The notes under the pieces were generated by a model that saw only the letters and a program-made list of their open reading frames with translations, was not told the origin of the DNA and did not search any database. From the NCBI RefSeq assembly GCF_014062345.1, contig NZ_JACGLS010000001.1:744001-808000 (forward strand): a DNA stretch of 64,000 nt. Direction: 5' to 3'. This document shows, piece after piece, positions 26,921-34,559 of this stretch. The position numbers and the translations under genes are program-made. The stretch's first letter is position 1. Each line of letters starts with the position of its first letter. This DNA comes from Tenacibaculum pelagium. GTDB lineage: Bacteria; Bacteroidota; Bacteroidia; Flavobacteriales; Flavobacteriaceae.

Positions 26921-27495
26921 TGATGAAAAAAATAATCTTATTATTAATGCTTTGCTCGATTAATGCTTTCGGACAAAAAAACGAATTTAATTTAATAGAA
27001 TTAGATACTACTTGGGGACAAGAAGTAATTCGTTTTCCTGCAAGAAACATGAATTATAAAGGAGTTGGAGAAGTAAGATTTCCTCCAAAAGGATGGATAA
27101 AACCTAAGCATGATAATTTCTGGTCTTATACCTACGCTTGGAGTATCAACGTAAATAGAGAAATTCCTAAAAAAGAATTAGCAATCGATTTGGTAAAATA
27201 CTTTAATAGCCTGAATCACATTGATATGAGTGACATAGAAAACAAACGCTATAGTTCTGCTACAATCACTAAAGTCAAACAAAATAAAACTACAGCATAT
27301 TTTAAAGGGCATGTAAATATATTCGATCGGTTTGCAACTAATAAAATGATAACACTAAATGTTTTAATTGAAAGTTATTATTGTGAAAAAAAGAAGGAAA
27401 CCAATATTCTGTTTAAATTTTCACCTAAAGAATTTAATCATAATACTTGGAAAATGCTACAAAAAGTAAAACTATATTCAGACTTATGTAACTAA
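26920..27495 (+). CDS. Exported protein co-translated with YceI, unknown family
   Basis: 191 residues with signal peptide MMKKIILLLMLCSINAFGQ; ATG 26923 is an alternative start. The mature part (DTTWGQEVIRFPARNMNYKGVGEVRFPPKGW, then strands ending near SYYCEKKKETNILFKFSP) is not a family that I can name; it resembles uncharacterised flavobacterial secreted proteins. It overlaps the YceI gene by one base, so a shared function in the envelope is likely. Confidence 0.75.
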   Translation: MMKKIILLLMLCSINAFGQKNEFNLIELDTTWGQEVIRFPARNMNYKGVGEVRFPPKGWIKPKHDNFWSYTYAWSINVNREIPKKELAIDLVKYFNSLNHIDMSDIENKRYSSATITKVKQNKTTAYFKGHVNIFDRFATNKMITLNVLIESYYCEKKKETNILFKFSPKEFNHNTWKMLQKVKLYSDLCN

Positions 27496-27576
27496 CCCTA
27501 TAAGAGTCTAAATTTCAGACAACTATTTCTTATAATATTGCGTCTTAGATACATAACCAATCATTATAAATATACT

Positions 27577-28254
27577 ATGAATCCAACCAAACCAACTACT
27601 AGAACTATTGGAATTCTATTTTTAATCATTTTCGTCTCAGGCATTTTAGTCTACCAAGTGTTAAGAGGTCCTTTTCTTTTTGGAGATGACATTCTTGCAA
27701 ACGCAGCTTTAAATTCTGATAAAGTAACTATCTCAACATTAGTTAGCTTTCTTGCAGGAATATTAACTATTCTAATCTCTGTATTACTATTACCTATTTT
27801 TAAAAAGTTCAGCAGTAAACTAGGTTATATATATGTAGCTTTCTGTCTTTTAAATTTTATTGCTATTGCTATTGAAAGTTACAGTGCAATTTCTTTATTA
27901 GATTTTAGTACTGAATTTAGTAAGAGTGACAATAAAACAACTTTAGAAAGTTTATCGGGAGTTTTTTATAACAATCATAGATCAGCACATTTTATGTACT
28001 TGTTAACTTCTTGTTTACCAGTTTTTGTTTTATACTACTCTTTATTTGTCGGAAAATTGGTTCCAAAAACAATATCAATATTCGGAATGGTTGCTGTATT
28101 GTTAATGTTTATATCAGTAGTATTATCAATATTCAATATAAAAGGTTCGTCAGATTTAATGATCCCAATTGCTATTATACAGTTGTTTTTACCTTTTTGG
28201 TTGATCTTTAAAGGATTTAAAACACCCAAAGAAATAAATTTATCTAAAGTGTAA
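27577..28254 (+). CDS. DUF4386 multi-pass membrane protein
   Basis: 225 residues from ATG 27577; the frame upstream only opens with TTG. Six predicted membrane spans, with TRTIGILFLIIFVSGILVYQVLRGP at the start and FYNNHRSAHFMYLLTSCLPVF in the middle, match DUF4386 (PF14329). Role unknown. It follows the YceI pair by about 80 bases and has its own hairpin downstream. Confidence 0.8.
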   Translation: MNPTKPTTRTIGILFLIIFVSGILVYQVLRGPFLFGDDILANAALNSDKVTISTLVSFLAGILTILISVLLLPIFKKFSSKLGYIYVAFCLLNFIAIAIESYSAISLLDFSTEFSKSDNKTTLESLSGVFYNNHRSAHFMYLLTSCLPVFVLYYSLFVGKLVPKTISIFGMVAVLLMFISVVLSIFNIKGSSDLMIPIAIIQLFLPFWLIFKGFKTPKEINLSKV

Positions 28255-28279
28255 TAATGTATTTCTTCTTATAAATTAT

Positions 28280-28305
28280 TAAAACACCTATTTATAGGTA
28301 TTTTA
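28280..28305 (+). terminator. Probable terminator after the DUF4386 gene
   Basis: TAAAACACCTA / TAGGTATTTTA, 10 of 11 pairs, 4-base loop, about 25 bases after the stop. The T-run is short. Confidence 0.6.
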
Positions 28306-28353
28306 ATGATTCAATAAGGGTTCTAATTTGGGGGAAATTAAAAAACTTAAAAA

Positions 28354-28725
28354 ATGAATTCAAAAATTTTAATTATTATTTTAGGGATAATATTATTGAC
28401 TCATAGTTGTCAAGAAAAAAGGGAAACTAAAAAATTAACAAAAGAAAAAATAGAAATCATAAAAAACTCGTCAGAGTTTAAACTTCTAAGTCATTCCGAA
28501 AAACAAATGATCATTGATGATTTAGATGATTCACTAAAAAGCAATACAGAATTAAAGAAAAAAGGAATTGTAGCAAATTATGATACAAAATGTAGAACTG
28601 GAAATAGAGTTTGTTGCAGTAACTGTACTGCGAATGGAGACCCTAATAGATGCGCAAAGACAAGATTTAAAAAATGTTCTGTCTGCAATCATAGCAGAGG
28701 TAATCATTATGCTTCGAGGCGATAG
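28354..28725 (+). CDS. Small lipoprotein with Cys-rich C-terminus
   Basis: 123 residues; lipobox LLTHSC (Cys 19). A charged helical middle with a SHSEKQMIIDDLDDSL segment precedes about 45 residues holding seven Cys (TKC, RVCCSNC, NRC, KKCSVC) and two His (CNHSRGNH). The spacing looks like a zinc-ribbon or disulfide-knot module, which is unusual on a lipid anchor. No family recognised. Its terminator is embedded in the 3' coding end of purM. Confidence 0.72.
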   Translation: MNSKILIIILGIILLTHSCQEKRETKKLTKEKIEIIKNSSEFKLLSHSEKQMIIDDLDDSLKSNTELKKKGIVANYDTKCRTGNRVCCSNCTANGDPNRCAKTRFKKCSVCNHSRGNHYASRR

Positions 28726-28736
28726 AAATTTAAAAA

Positions 28737-29915
28737 TCAATACTCAAAAACTCCAAACTCACTTTTAATAGTGAGTTTTTTTGTTGATGAAACTTCAACT
28801 GTACCAACAATTTGTGCATTTACATTATATGATTTAGAAATGGCAATAATTTCTTCAGCTATTTCTGGAGATACATACAATTCCATTCTGTGTCCACAGT
28901 TAAATACCTGATACATTTCTTTCCAATCTGTTTTAGATTGCTCTTGTATTAATTTAAACAGTGGTGGAATTGGAAACATATTATTTTTTACAATATGTAA
29001 ATTATCTACAAAATGTAATATTTTAGTTTGTGCTCCTCCTGAACAATGAATCATTCCGTGAACAGTATCTGAATTATATTTCGATAAAATTTCTTTGATA
29101 ATTGGCGCATACGTTCTTGTTGGAGATAATACTAATTTACCTGCATCAATTGGAGAATTATCAACCGAATCAGTTAATTTGGTATTTCCAGAATACACTA
29201 AATCAGAAGGAACAGCAGCATCAAAACTTTCTGGATATTTTTCTGCTAAATATTTATGAAACACATCATGTCTTGCAGAAGTAAGTCCGTTAGACCCCAT
29301 TCCTCCGTTATATTCAGTTTCATAAGTTGCTTGTCCAAAAGATTCTAAACCAACAATAACATCACCAGCTTTAATTTTTGCATTATCAATTACATCAGAA
29401 CGCTTCATTCTTGCAGTAACTGTAGAATCAACAATAATAGTTCTTACTAAATCACCAACATCAGCAGTTTCTCCTCCTGTTGAATGAATAGTTACTCCAA
29501 ATTTCTTTAAATCTTCAATTAATTCTTCAGTTCCGTTTATAATTGCTGATAAAACTTCTCCTGGAATTTTACTTTTATTACGTCCAATAGTCGACGATAA
29601 CATAATATTATCGGTGACTCCGACACATAATAAATCATCAATATTCATAATTAAAGCATCCTGCGCTATTCCTTTCCAAACAGAAACATCTCCTGTTTCT
29701 TTCCAATACATATAAGCTAAAGAACTTTTTGTTCCTGCGCCATCAGCATGCATTATTAAACAATAATCTTTATCATTCGTTAAATGATCTGGAACAATTT
29801 TACAGAAAGCTTTTGGAAATAAACCTTTATCGATGTTCTTAATAGCGTTATGAACATCTTCTTTAGATGCCGAAACTCCACGTTGTGCGTAGCGTTTAGA
29901 AACTTCTTGACTCAT
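28737..29915 (-). CDS. purM: Phosphoribosylformylglycinamidine cyclo-ligase (AIR synthetase)
   Basis: 392 residues, the longer Bacteroidota form. SKRYAQRGVSASKEDVHNAI opens the protein; MHADGAGTKSSLAYMYW and STGGETADVGDLVRT are the PurM ATP/substrate motifs, and the C-terminal domain follows GMIHCSGGAQTK and YQVFNCGHRMELYVSP. It converts FGAM to AIR in purine synthesis in the cytoplasm. A near-perfect promoter lies upstream (29947-29976). Confidence 0.93.
   Translation of the reverse strand: MSQEVSKRYAQRGVSASKEDVHNAIKNIDKGLFPKAFCKIVPDHLTNDKDYCLIMHADGAGTKSSLAYMYWKETGDVSVWKGIAQDALIMNIDDLLCVGVTDNIMLSSTIGRNKSKIPGEVLSAIINGTEELIEDLKKFGVTIHSTGGETADVGDLVRTIIVDSTVTARMKRSDVIDNAKIKAGDVIVGLESFGQATYETEYNGGMGSNGLTSARHDVFHKYLAEKYPESFDAAVPSDLVYSGNTKLTDSVDNSPIDAGKLVLSPTRTYAPIIKEILSKYNSDTVHGMIHCSGGAQTKILHFVDNLHIVKNNMFPIPPLFKLIQEQSKTDWKEMYQVFNCGHRMELYVSPEIAEEIIAISKSYNVNAQIVGTVEVSSTKKLTIKSEFGVFEY
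28755..28783 (+). terminator. Terminator of the Cys-rich lipoprotein gene, inside the purM coding end
   Basis: AAACTCAC-N8-GTGAGTTT plus TTTTT on the plus strand. The opposite strand of this hairpin codes the last residues of PurM. Confidence 0.75.
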
Positions 29916-29946
29916 TTTATTCAGTGTGTTGTGTTGTTGTTGCTTG

Positions 29947-29976
29947 CAAATTTAGTTTTTCTTAATTTCTTATCAA
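29947..29976 (-). promoter_or_regulatory. Promoter of purM
   Basis: On the minus strand: TTG, exactly 19 bases, then TAAATTTG, a full match to the Bacteroidota primary-sigma consensus. The predicted start is about 25 bases before the ATG. Confidence 0.75.
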
Positions 29977-29979
29977 CAA

Positions 29980-30009
29980 AAAAGCGAACGTTTTTTAACG
30001 CTCGCTTTT
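29980..30009 (-). terminator. Terminator of the curli operon
   Basis: AAAAGCGAACGTT / AACGCTCGCTTTT hairpin with one mismatch, followed on the minus strand by T-rich sequence, 22 bases after the last curli-cluster gene. Confidence 0.8.
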
Positions 30010-30030
30010 ATAAAGTTTGGTTTAGCTATT

Positions 30031-31539
30031 CTATTCCCAATCTGGCATCGTTGCATTTTGGAATAGTTCTTTTCTTTGAATACTTCCAGAAATATTCATC
30101 TTTAAAATATTCTTTTGAGAAACACCATCATTAGAAGTATTTACAAATATTACTTCGGCTTCATTAGGTGAAAAACGAGGATCAAGATCATTTGTTCCAT
30201 TTGTTTTTTGAGCACTAGAAATATCTGTAGAACTCATTGATTGAAAATCATAAATAAATAAATTGGTATTTAGCTGTCTGTAATTTGCAGATTGAAAATC
30301 AGAAATATCTCTAGAATACAATAGTTTATTTGATGATGCAGAAAAATTAATTCCTCCTAATGCTCCCTGAACTCCTGTTATAACTGTATGTAAAATATTA
30401 CCACTCATATCAATAGTAAATATCTTGCCGTTATAGCCATCAGCATCGTTTATTTTTATCGCTATTTTTGTGCCATCTGAACTCCAATCACATTCTGAAA
30501 TTAAACTACCGTCTGTAGTTTCATATATTTTCTGTAACCCACTACCATCTTTATTAATTGAATAAAGCTTACTGAAATTTGGATACAATAATTTATCTCC
30601 ATTTTGTGACCAAGAAAAGTCCAACTCATTTAAATTAAAGCCAGCCACAGGTATTGATGACGTAACCCTTTTAACCTCATCTCCGTTAGGCTTCATAGTA
30701 TATAAATGCGCTTCATTATTATACGTTCTTAAAAAAGCAATTAAGTTTGATGTATTATTTTTTCTAGGCCTCCACGAGTTTGACCCTTTAGTTAATTCAA
30801 TTTCGTTTTCTACACTATTTTGTTGAAAATTATAAGTAGAAGAATAGATTACATTATTACCATTTATATTTTTAACATAAAAAAATCTATTTTCAGGATC
30901 TTCTTTAACTGTAAAAGAAAACAAATCACTTACAACACTTTGGTTAATACCGTCTGACACCTTTACTTGCCAAAAGTATTTCCCTCCAAATTTTAAATTA
31001 TTTAATTCGTGAGAAGCTTCTGTTAAATCATTAACATTTATAATATCGTTATTAAAATCATTTCTTATTTCAATTGAATATTTTAACGAGTCTTCATCAG
31101 GATCTGTAGCTTCCCAAGTTAACGTAACTTTATTTTCTAAATTAGAAGCTCCGTCTGTAGGCGTTAATAAGTTAGGTTTTGTTGGAGGTTTATTTAATGC
31201 TGTAGAAATTTCCATTTCTAATATTACATTAACTGCTGCTTCTTTACTTACTTTAGCTGCTTCAAATTTATCTAAAAACCCTTCTTTTTCTGCTTGAACA
31301 GAATACTCTTGAGCTTCTATACCCTCAAACTTAAATTCTCCATCAGCGTTTGTAAAAACCGAGTTATTAGATGGTGATAATGTTATTTTAACATTTTTAA
31401 TTGGCTCAAATCCGTCTTTCTCAACAACTTTTCCTGTAATATCACCATATTCAACTAAACCAATAGTTCCGTCTTCTCCACATTGAAAGAATGTAGATAT
31501 TACAAATAATAAGCATATAATTCTAATTGTATTTTTCAT
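30031..31539 (-). CDS. Curli-cluster lipoprotein: carboxypeptidase-regulatory + Fn3 + beta-propeller domains
   Basis: 502 residues; lipobox STFFQC (Cys 20). Order: a carboxypeptidase-regulatory-like domain (ITGKVVEKDGFEPIKNVKITL, about 33-110), a fibronectin III-like domain (PPTKPNLLTPTDGASNLENKVTLTW, about 118-210), then WD40/TolB-like blades (LYTMKPNGDEVKR, CDWSSDGTKIAIK, DPRFSPNEAEVIFV). It is the last gene of the curli-type operon, 11 bases after csgG, so it probably caps or anchors the fibre or the export channel at the outer membrane. That role is inference. Confidence 0.8.
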   Translation of the reverse strand: MKNTIRIICLLFVISTFFQCGEDGTIGLVEYGDITGKVVEKDGFEPIKNVKITLSPSNNSVFTNADGEFKFEGIEAQEYSVQAEKEGFLDKFEAAKVSKEAAVNVILEMEISTALNKPPTKPNLLTPTDGASNLENKVTLTWEATDPDEDSLKYSIEIRNDFNNDIINVNDLTEASHELNNLKFGGKYFWQVKVSDGINQSVVSDLFSFTVKEDPENRFFYVKNINGNNVIYSSTYNFQQNSVENEIELTKGSNSWRPRKNNTSNLIAFLRTYNNEAHLYTMKPNGDEVKRVTSSIPVAGFNLNELDFSWSQNGDKLLYPNFSKLYSINKDGSGLQKIYETTDGSLISECDWSSDGTKIAIKINDADGYNGKIFTIDMSGNILHTVITGVQGALGGINFSASSNKLLYSRDISDFQSANYRQLNTNLFIYDFQSMSSTDISSAQKTNGTNDLDPRFSPNEAEVIFVNTSNDGVSQKNILKMNISGSIQRKELFQNATMPDWE

Positions 31540-31550
31540 GTGAATTTATT

Positions 31551-32897
31551 TTAAAAGTAAACATTAACGCCAGCACCAAATCGCCAAACTACATCATTCT
31601 TTTCTCCAACTATTTGCCTATCTAAATCATCACTCATCAACATATTTCCTTCTGCATTTGCGTATATTCCTATTTTATTTGTTATTAAGTATTCAACACC
31701 AACTCCTCCCTGAAATTTAAAGAAGGATTGACTTAAATTTTTTCTAGAAATCGAACCAATACCCGTGTATACATAAGGAGAAAACCTATCTTTAGGCAAT
31801 ATCAAATACTCAAAATTCAATCCAGAAGTTAGAAAGACTTCATGAAAACTCCCTTTATTGTTCAACTCAAATCGACCAATTGTTCCCCAAAAACTAAATT
31901 TAGGGTCGTCAAACATGTATTTTAATTTAAAATCGAAACCAAATTGATAAGTTGAATTCGCGTAATCACCTAATATTCTAGAAACTCCCATTCCTCCTCC
32001 AGCTGCAAAACGATCTCTTCTTTTTTCTTGCTTTCGATTATGAAGTAAAGTGCTTTCAGCATCTTTTATTTCTTTTTCATTTTCTTTTTTGAAAAGGTCT
32101 ACAATATTTTTTCCTCCTTGCGGTACCCAAAGTCCATCCGCAACTCCTTCAATAATTAATTGTTCTACAGCTTTATCAATTGCTGATTTAACTGCTAATT
32201 GTGTTGGTTCTGTTTTTGTTACACCTGTTTCTGCTTCTAATAATCTTCTTAAAGAAACAAATCTGTACAAGTTTGCTGATATACTTTGAGAGAGTATTGT
32301 TTTTGAAACATAAACATTTTTTAAAATTTCCCCACTAGAAGTTGACACAGCTCTTAGATATACTGTTATCCTGTCTTCTCTATATTGATTGGAAGCTCCG
32401 ACACCGAAATAACGTAATCCAGATCCACCAGTAATTATATTAGAATCATAAGAAATAACCCCGCCTTCAAGAATTATCCCAGCGAATAATAATGGAGGCA
32501 TTTTTTTTGATTTATTCCCCTCATATTCTTGTCGAGTTGAACGAATAATTTGTCGCTCATTAAGTAAGTTAGCTATGTTTTCTCTTTCAATAGGCTTAAA
32601 CCATTTAGACTCTTCTAATGATTTTAATAAAATTGATGTACCTCCTTGAGTAACAGCTGTACTAAAAGTTGAACCATTTTCAGCAGGTTTATACTGCCCT
32701 GTTTGATCTCTGAATTTATAGACACCTACAATGATTTTATCTTTAGGCTGAAACTCTTTAATCAAACTATTAAAAGACGAAGTACTTTCTCCGATTCTAG
32801 CTTTTGTTTGTTGATAAGGTTGGTTAAAGTAAGCTCCGCAACTGGTTAGAATAGCAAAAGATACCATAACATACAGTAGTAGTAAGATTTTTTTCAT
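31551..32897 (-). CDS. csgG: CsgG curli secretion channel with C-terminal extension
   Basis: 448 residues against about 277 in E. coli. Lipobox AILTSC (Cys 20). Residues about 50-265 match CsgG: KIIVGVYKFRDQTGQYKP, FSTAVTQGGTSILLKSLEESKWFKPIERENIANLLNERQ, LLFAGIILEGGVISYDSN, RITVYLRAVSTSSGEIL and VEQLIIEGVADGLW. An extra about 150 residues (RDRFAAGGGMGVSRILGDY to the end FGAGVNVYF) look like a small beta-barrel. CsgG is the outer-membrane nonameric pore for curlin subunits. It sits between csgF and the propeller lipoprotein. Confidence 0.92.
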   Translation of the reverse strand: MKKILLLLYVMVSFAILTSCGAYFNQPYQQTKARIGESTSSFNSLIKEFQPKDKIIVGVYKFRDQTGQYKPAENGSTFSTAVTQGGTSILLKSLEESKWFKPIERENIANLLNERQIIRSTRQEYEGNKSKKMPPLLFAGIILEGGVISYDSNIITGGSGLRYFGVGASNQYREDRITVYLRAVSTSSGEILKNVYVSKTILSQSISANLYRFVSLRRLLEAETGVTKTEPTQLAVKSAIDKAVEQLIIEGVADGLWVPQGGKNIVDLFKKENEKEIKDAESTLLHNRKQEKRRDRFAAGGGMGVSRILGDYANSTYQFGFDFKLKYMFDDPKFSFWGTIGRFELNNKGSFHEVFLTSGLNFEYLILPKDRFSPYVYTGIGSISRKNLSQSFFKFQGGVGVEYLITNKIGIYANAEGNMLMSDDLDRQIVGEKNDVVWRFGAGVNVYF

Positions 32898-32916
32898 ACA
32901 TTTTTAAGTTAAGAGG

Positions 32917-33330
32917 TTAGTTTCCTGGTATTATTATCTGTGTTTGTTCTCCGGTTTCAGTGTTTAAAATATTTACTAGTAACCCCCCTCTAGTAGGAGT
33001 CACCTCAACAGCTAATGATCCAAAAACGTAAGTTCCTTCTGTGAGTCCTTGATCACCAAACTGTTCTTGAAATAGATCATTTGATAATGAATTAAGTAAT
33101 TGTCTGTTTAAGCTATCTGCAAAGTTTTCTAAATCCGATTGCTGCTCTATACCTCCATTGCTTTCTTGAAAATCATTTTGAGCATTAGCTGAAGCTAACA
33201 CCTGTTGATATGCAAAAGGATTATTTCCCCCAAAAAAAGGGCTAATAGGCTTATATGTTAACGTTTGAGACAACATAGAAACACTAAAAAACAATAACCC
33301 TATGAATAAAATTGATTTGATTTTTTTCAT
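32917..33330 (-). CDS. csgF: CsgF curli assembly protein
   Basis: 137 residues. After a signal peptide ending MLSQ, TLTYKPISPFFGGNNPFAYQ is the CsgF N-terminus that plugs the CsgG pore; LASANAQNDF follows as in the family. The C-terminal part ends in a beta hairpin (GLLVNILNTETGEQTQIIIPG). CsgF couples fibre nucleation to the secretion channel at the cell surface. It lies 19 bases upstream of csgG. Confidence 0.92.
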   Translation of the reverse strand: MKKIKSILFIGLLFFSVSMLSQTLTYKPISPFFGGNNPFAYQQVLASANAQNDFQESNGGIEQQSDLENFADSLNRQLLNSLSNDLFQEQFGDQGLTEGTYVFGSLAVEVTPTRGGLLVNILNTETGEQTQIIIPGN

Positions 33331-33336
33331 ACTCTT

Positions 33337-34062
33337 TTATATTTTATGACTTTTTAACAATGCTCTTTGTTTAGAATACACTCTTAATCTTGATAATGCA
33401 TATTTCACAGTCTCTTTTAAATAGTCTTCGCTAGGGTTTGATCTAAATTCATGAATCATAACATCTTCAACTTCAACACTAATAACTGTTGTTCTAGTTA
33501 ACCCTGGTTTTTCTTTTATTTTTATTATGAAAGGGTATTTTATACCTGATAATAAATAAGATTGATAAAAAAAATCATAAAAATCTTTCCCCATCTTAGT
33601 TATTGCTTCATCAATCACCAGCCCTTTTATTATAAAACTATCTTCATTTATTTTTTTTTTTATAGTTTTCTTTATTGCAGCTTTCCCTATTGAAAATGTA
33701 TCCCTTGAAATTAATTTATCTTTGTGCTTTATAAATAAGTAAACATTTAATTCTTCATTTTTATTAATGTTTAATCTTATAAGTGCTAGTTTTTTCTTCT
33801 CATTTGGTTTTATTGAAAATTCACCAGACTGTTTATTATTAGAATAGTTTCCTTTTCTATCTTTTTTTAATGCAACTAGGTTATAGTTTAACTCATCAAT
33901 AAACAAAACTCCATCATTTATAGCTTCTGCTTTGATATTAAAAAAATTATCGTTTTTTATAATTTGAATTTTTCCAACAATATCATTCTTTTCTTGTGAG
34001 AAGAATACTGTTGAAATTAAAACACAAATCAGTAAACTTATTTTTTTAAAAAGGAGTTTCAT
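33337..34062 (-). CDS. csgE: CsgH/CsgC-like domain fused to CsgE
   Basis: 241 residues with signal peptide ending FFSQ. The C-terminal half (about 135-241) matches CsgE: GLVIDEAITKMGKDFYDFFYQ, YPFIIKIKEKPGL and EVEDVMIHEFRSNPSEDYLKETVKYAL. The N-terminal half (about 25-125) has a beta-sandwich pattern with ELNYNLVALKKDRKGN, KQSGEFSIKPNEKKKLALIRL and a final DTF, similar to the amyloid inhibitor CsgC/CsgH. It thus appears to join the periplasmic amyloid chaperone with the CsgG gating adaptor. The first-half assignment is less certain. Confidence 0.85.
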   Translation of the reverse strand: MKLLFKKISLLICVLISTVFFSQEKNDIVGKIQIIKNDNFFNIKAEAINDGVLFIDELNYNLVALKKDRKGNYSNNKQSGEFSIKPNEKKKLALIRLNINKNEELNVYLFIKHKDKLISRDTFSIGKAAIKKTIKKKINEDSFIIKGLVIDEAITKMGKDFYDFFYQSYLLSGIKYPFIIKIKEKPGLTRTTVISVEVEDVMIHEFRSNPSEDYLKETVKYALSRLRVYSKQRALLKSHKI

Positions 34063-34076
34063 ACAATAAATTTAAT

Positions 34077-34496
34077 TTAAAAATTCCTGATAATCAAGCT
34101 TTTGTAATTAGAGTTCTGACGAACAGTAATATTATCAGAAAAAGAATTAGTCCCAGAAATTAGCAATGAGTTTGAGTTTCCTTTTTGTAAAATTTTCATT
34201 TTAGAAACTCTTGAATTGTAGTAATCAGTAAAATTATAGTAGTTTTTGTTTCCTATTTGTTTAATTGATTGATAATCGTTTTGATTAGCCTTTATGCTTA
34301 ATACATTTTTATAACCTATTTGAGTCGCTATTATCTGACTCTCTTTAACTTGTGTATTTCTATCCTTAACATCATTACTTTTTTTATACAAATCAAAGTT
34401 CACTTGTTGAATATGAAAAGGCACTTTGTTATTGGTTTCTTGAGCAATACTTATAGATCTAAAAAAAAATAAACATATGATAATTATAACACGCAT
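34077..34496 (-). CDS. Minor curlin / CsgB-like nucleator
   Basis: 139 residues from ATG 34496, where the signal peptide MRVIIIICLFFFRSISIAQ begins; an earlier in-frame ATG at 34532 lies within a hairpin. The mature chain shows about four irregular curlin-type units (SQIIATQIGYKNVLSI, YQSIKQIGNKNYYNF, SKMKILQKGNSNSLLI, DNITVRQNSNYKSLII) with the Q-x-G-x-x-N pattern. Far fewer and less regular repeats than its upstream neighbour suggest the nucleator rather than the bulk subunit. It lies 64 bases after the major subunit gene and 15 before csgE. Confidence 0.75.
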   Translation of the reverse strand: MRVIIIICLFFFRSISIAQETNNKVPFHIQQVNFDLYKKSNDVKDRNTQVKESQIIATQIGYKNVLSIKANQNDYQSIKQIGNKNYYNFTDYYNSRVSKMKILQKGNSNSLLISGTNSFSDNITVRQNSNYKSLIIRNF

Positions 34497-34513
34497 GGCT
34501 AATGTTTTTTTTA

Positions 34514-34543
34514 ATAAGGGGTGAATTTTCACTCACCCCTTAT
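34514..34543 (-). terminator. Hairpin between major and minor curlin genes
   Basis: A perfect 11-bp stem (ATAAGGGGTGA / TCACCCCTTAT) with an 8-base loop, 17 bases after the major subunit stop. No T-run follows in the minus direction, so it more likely protects the 3' end of the subunit message or attenuates read-through than terminates fully. Confidence 0.6.
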
Positions 34544-34559
34544 AATTATTTAAATTCTA

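Noticed and set aside
34497..34532. Earlier ATG of the minor curlin gene
   Set aside because: It lies in the stem-loop and would bury the signal peptide behind twelve extra residues.
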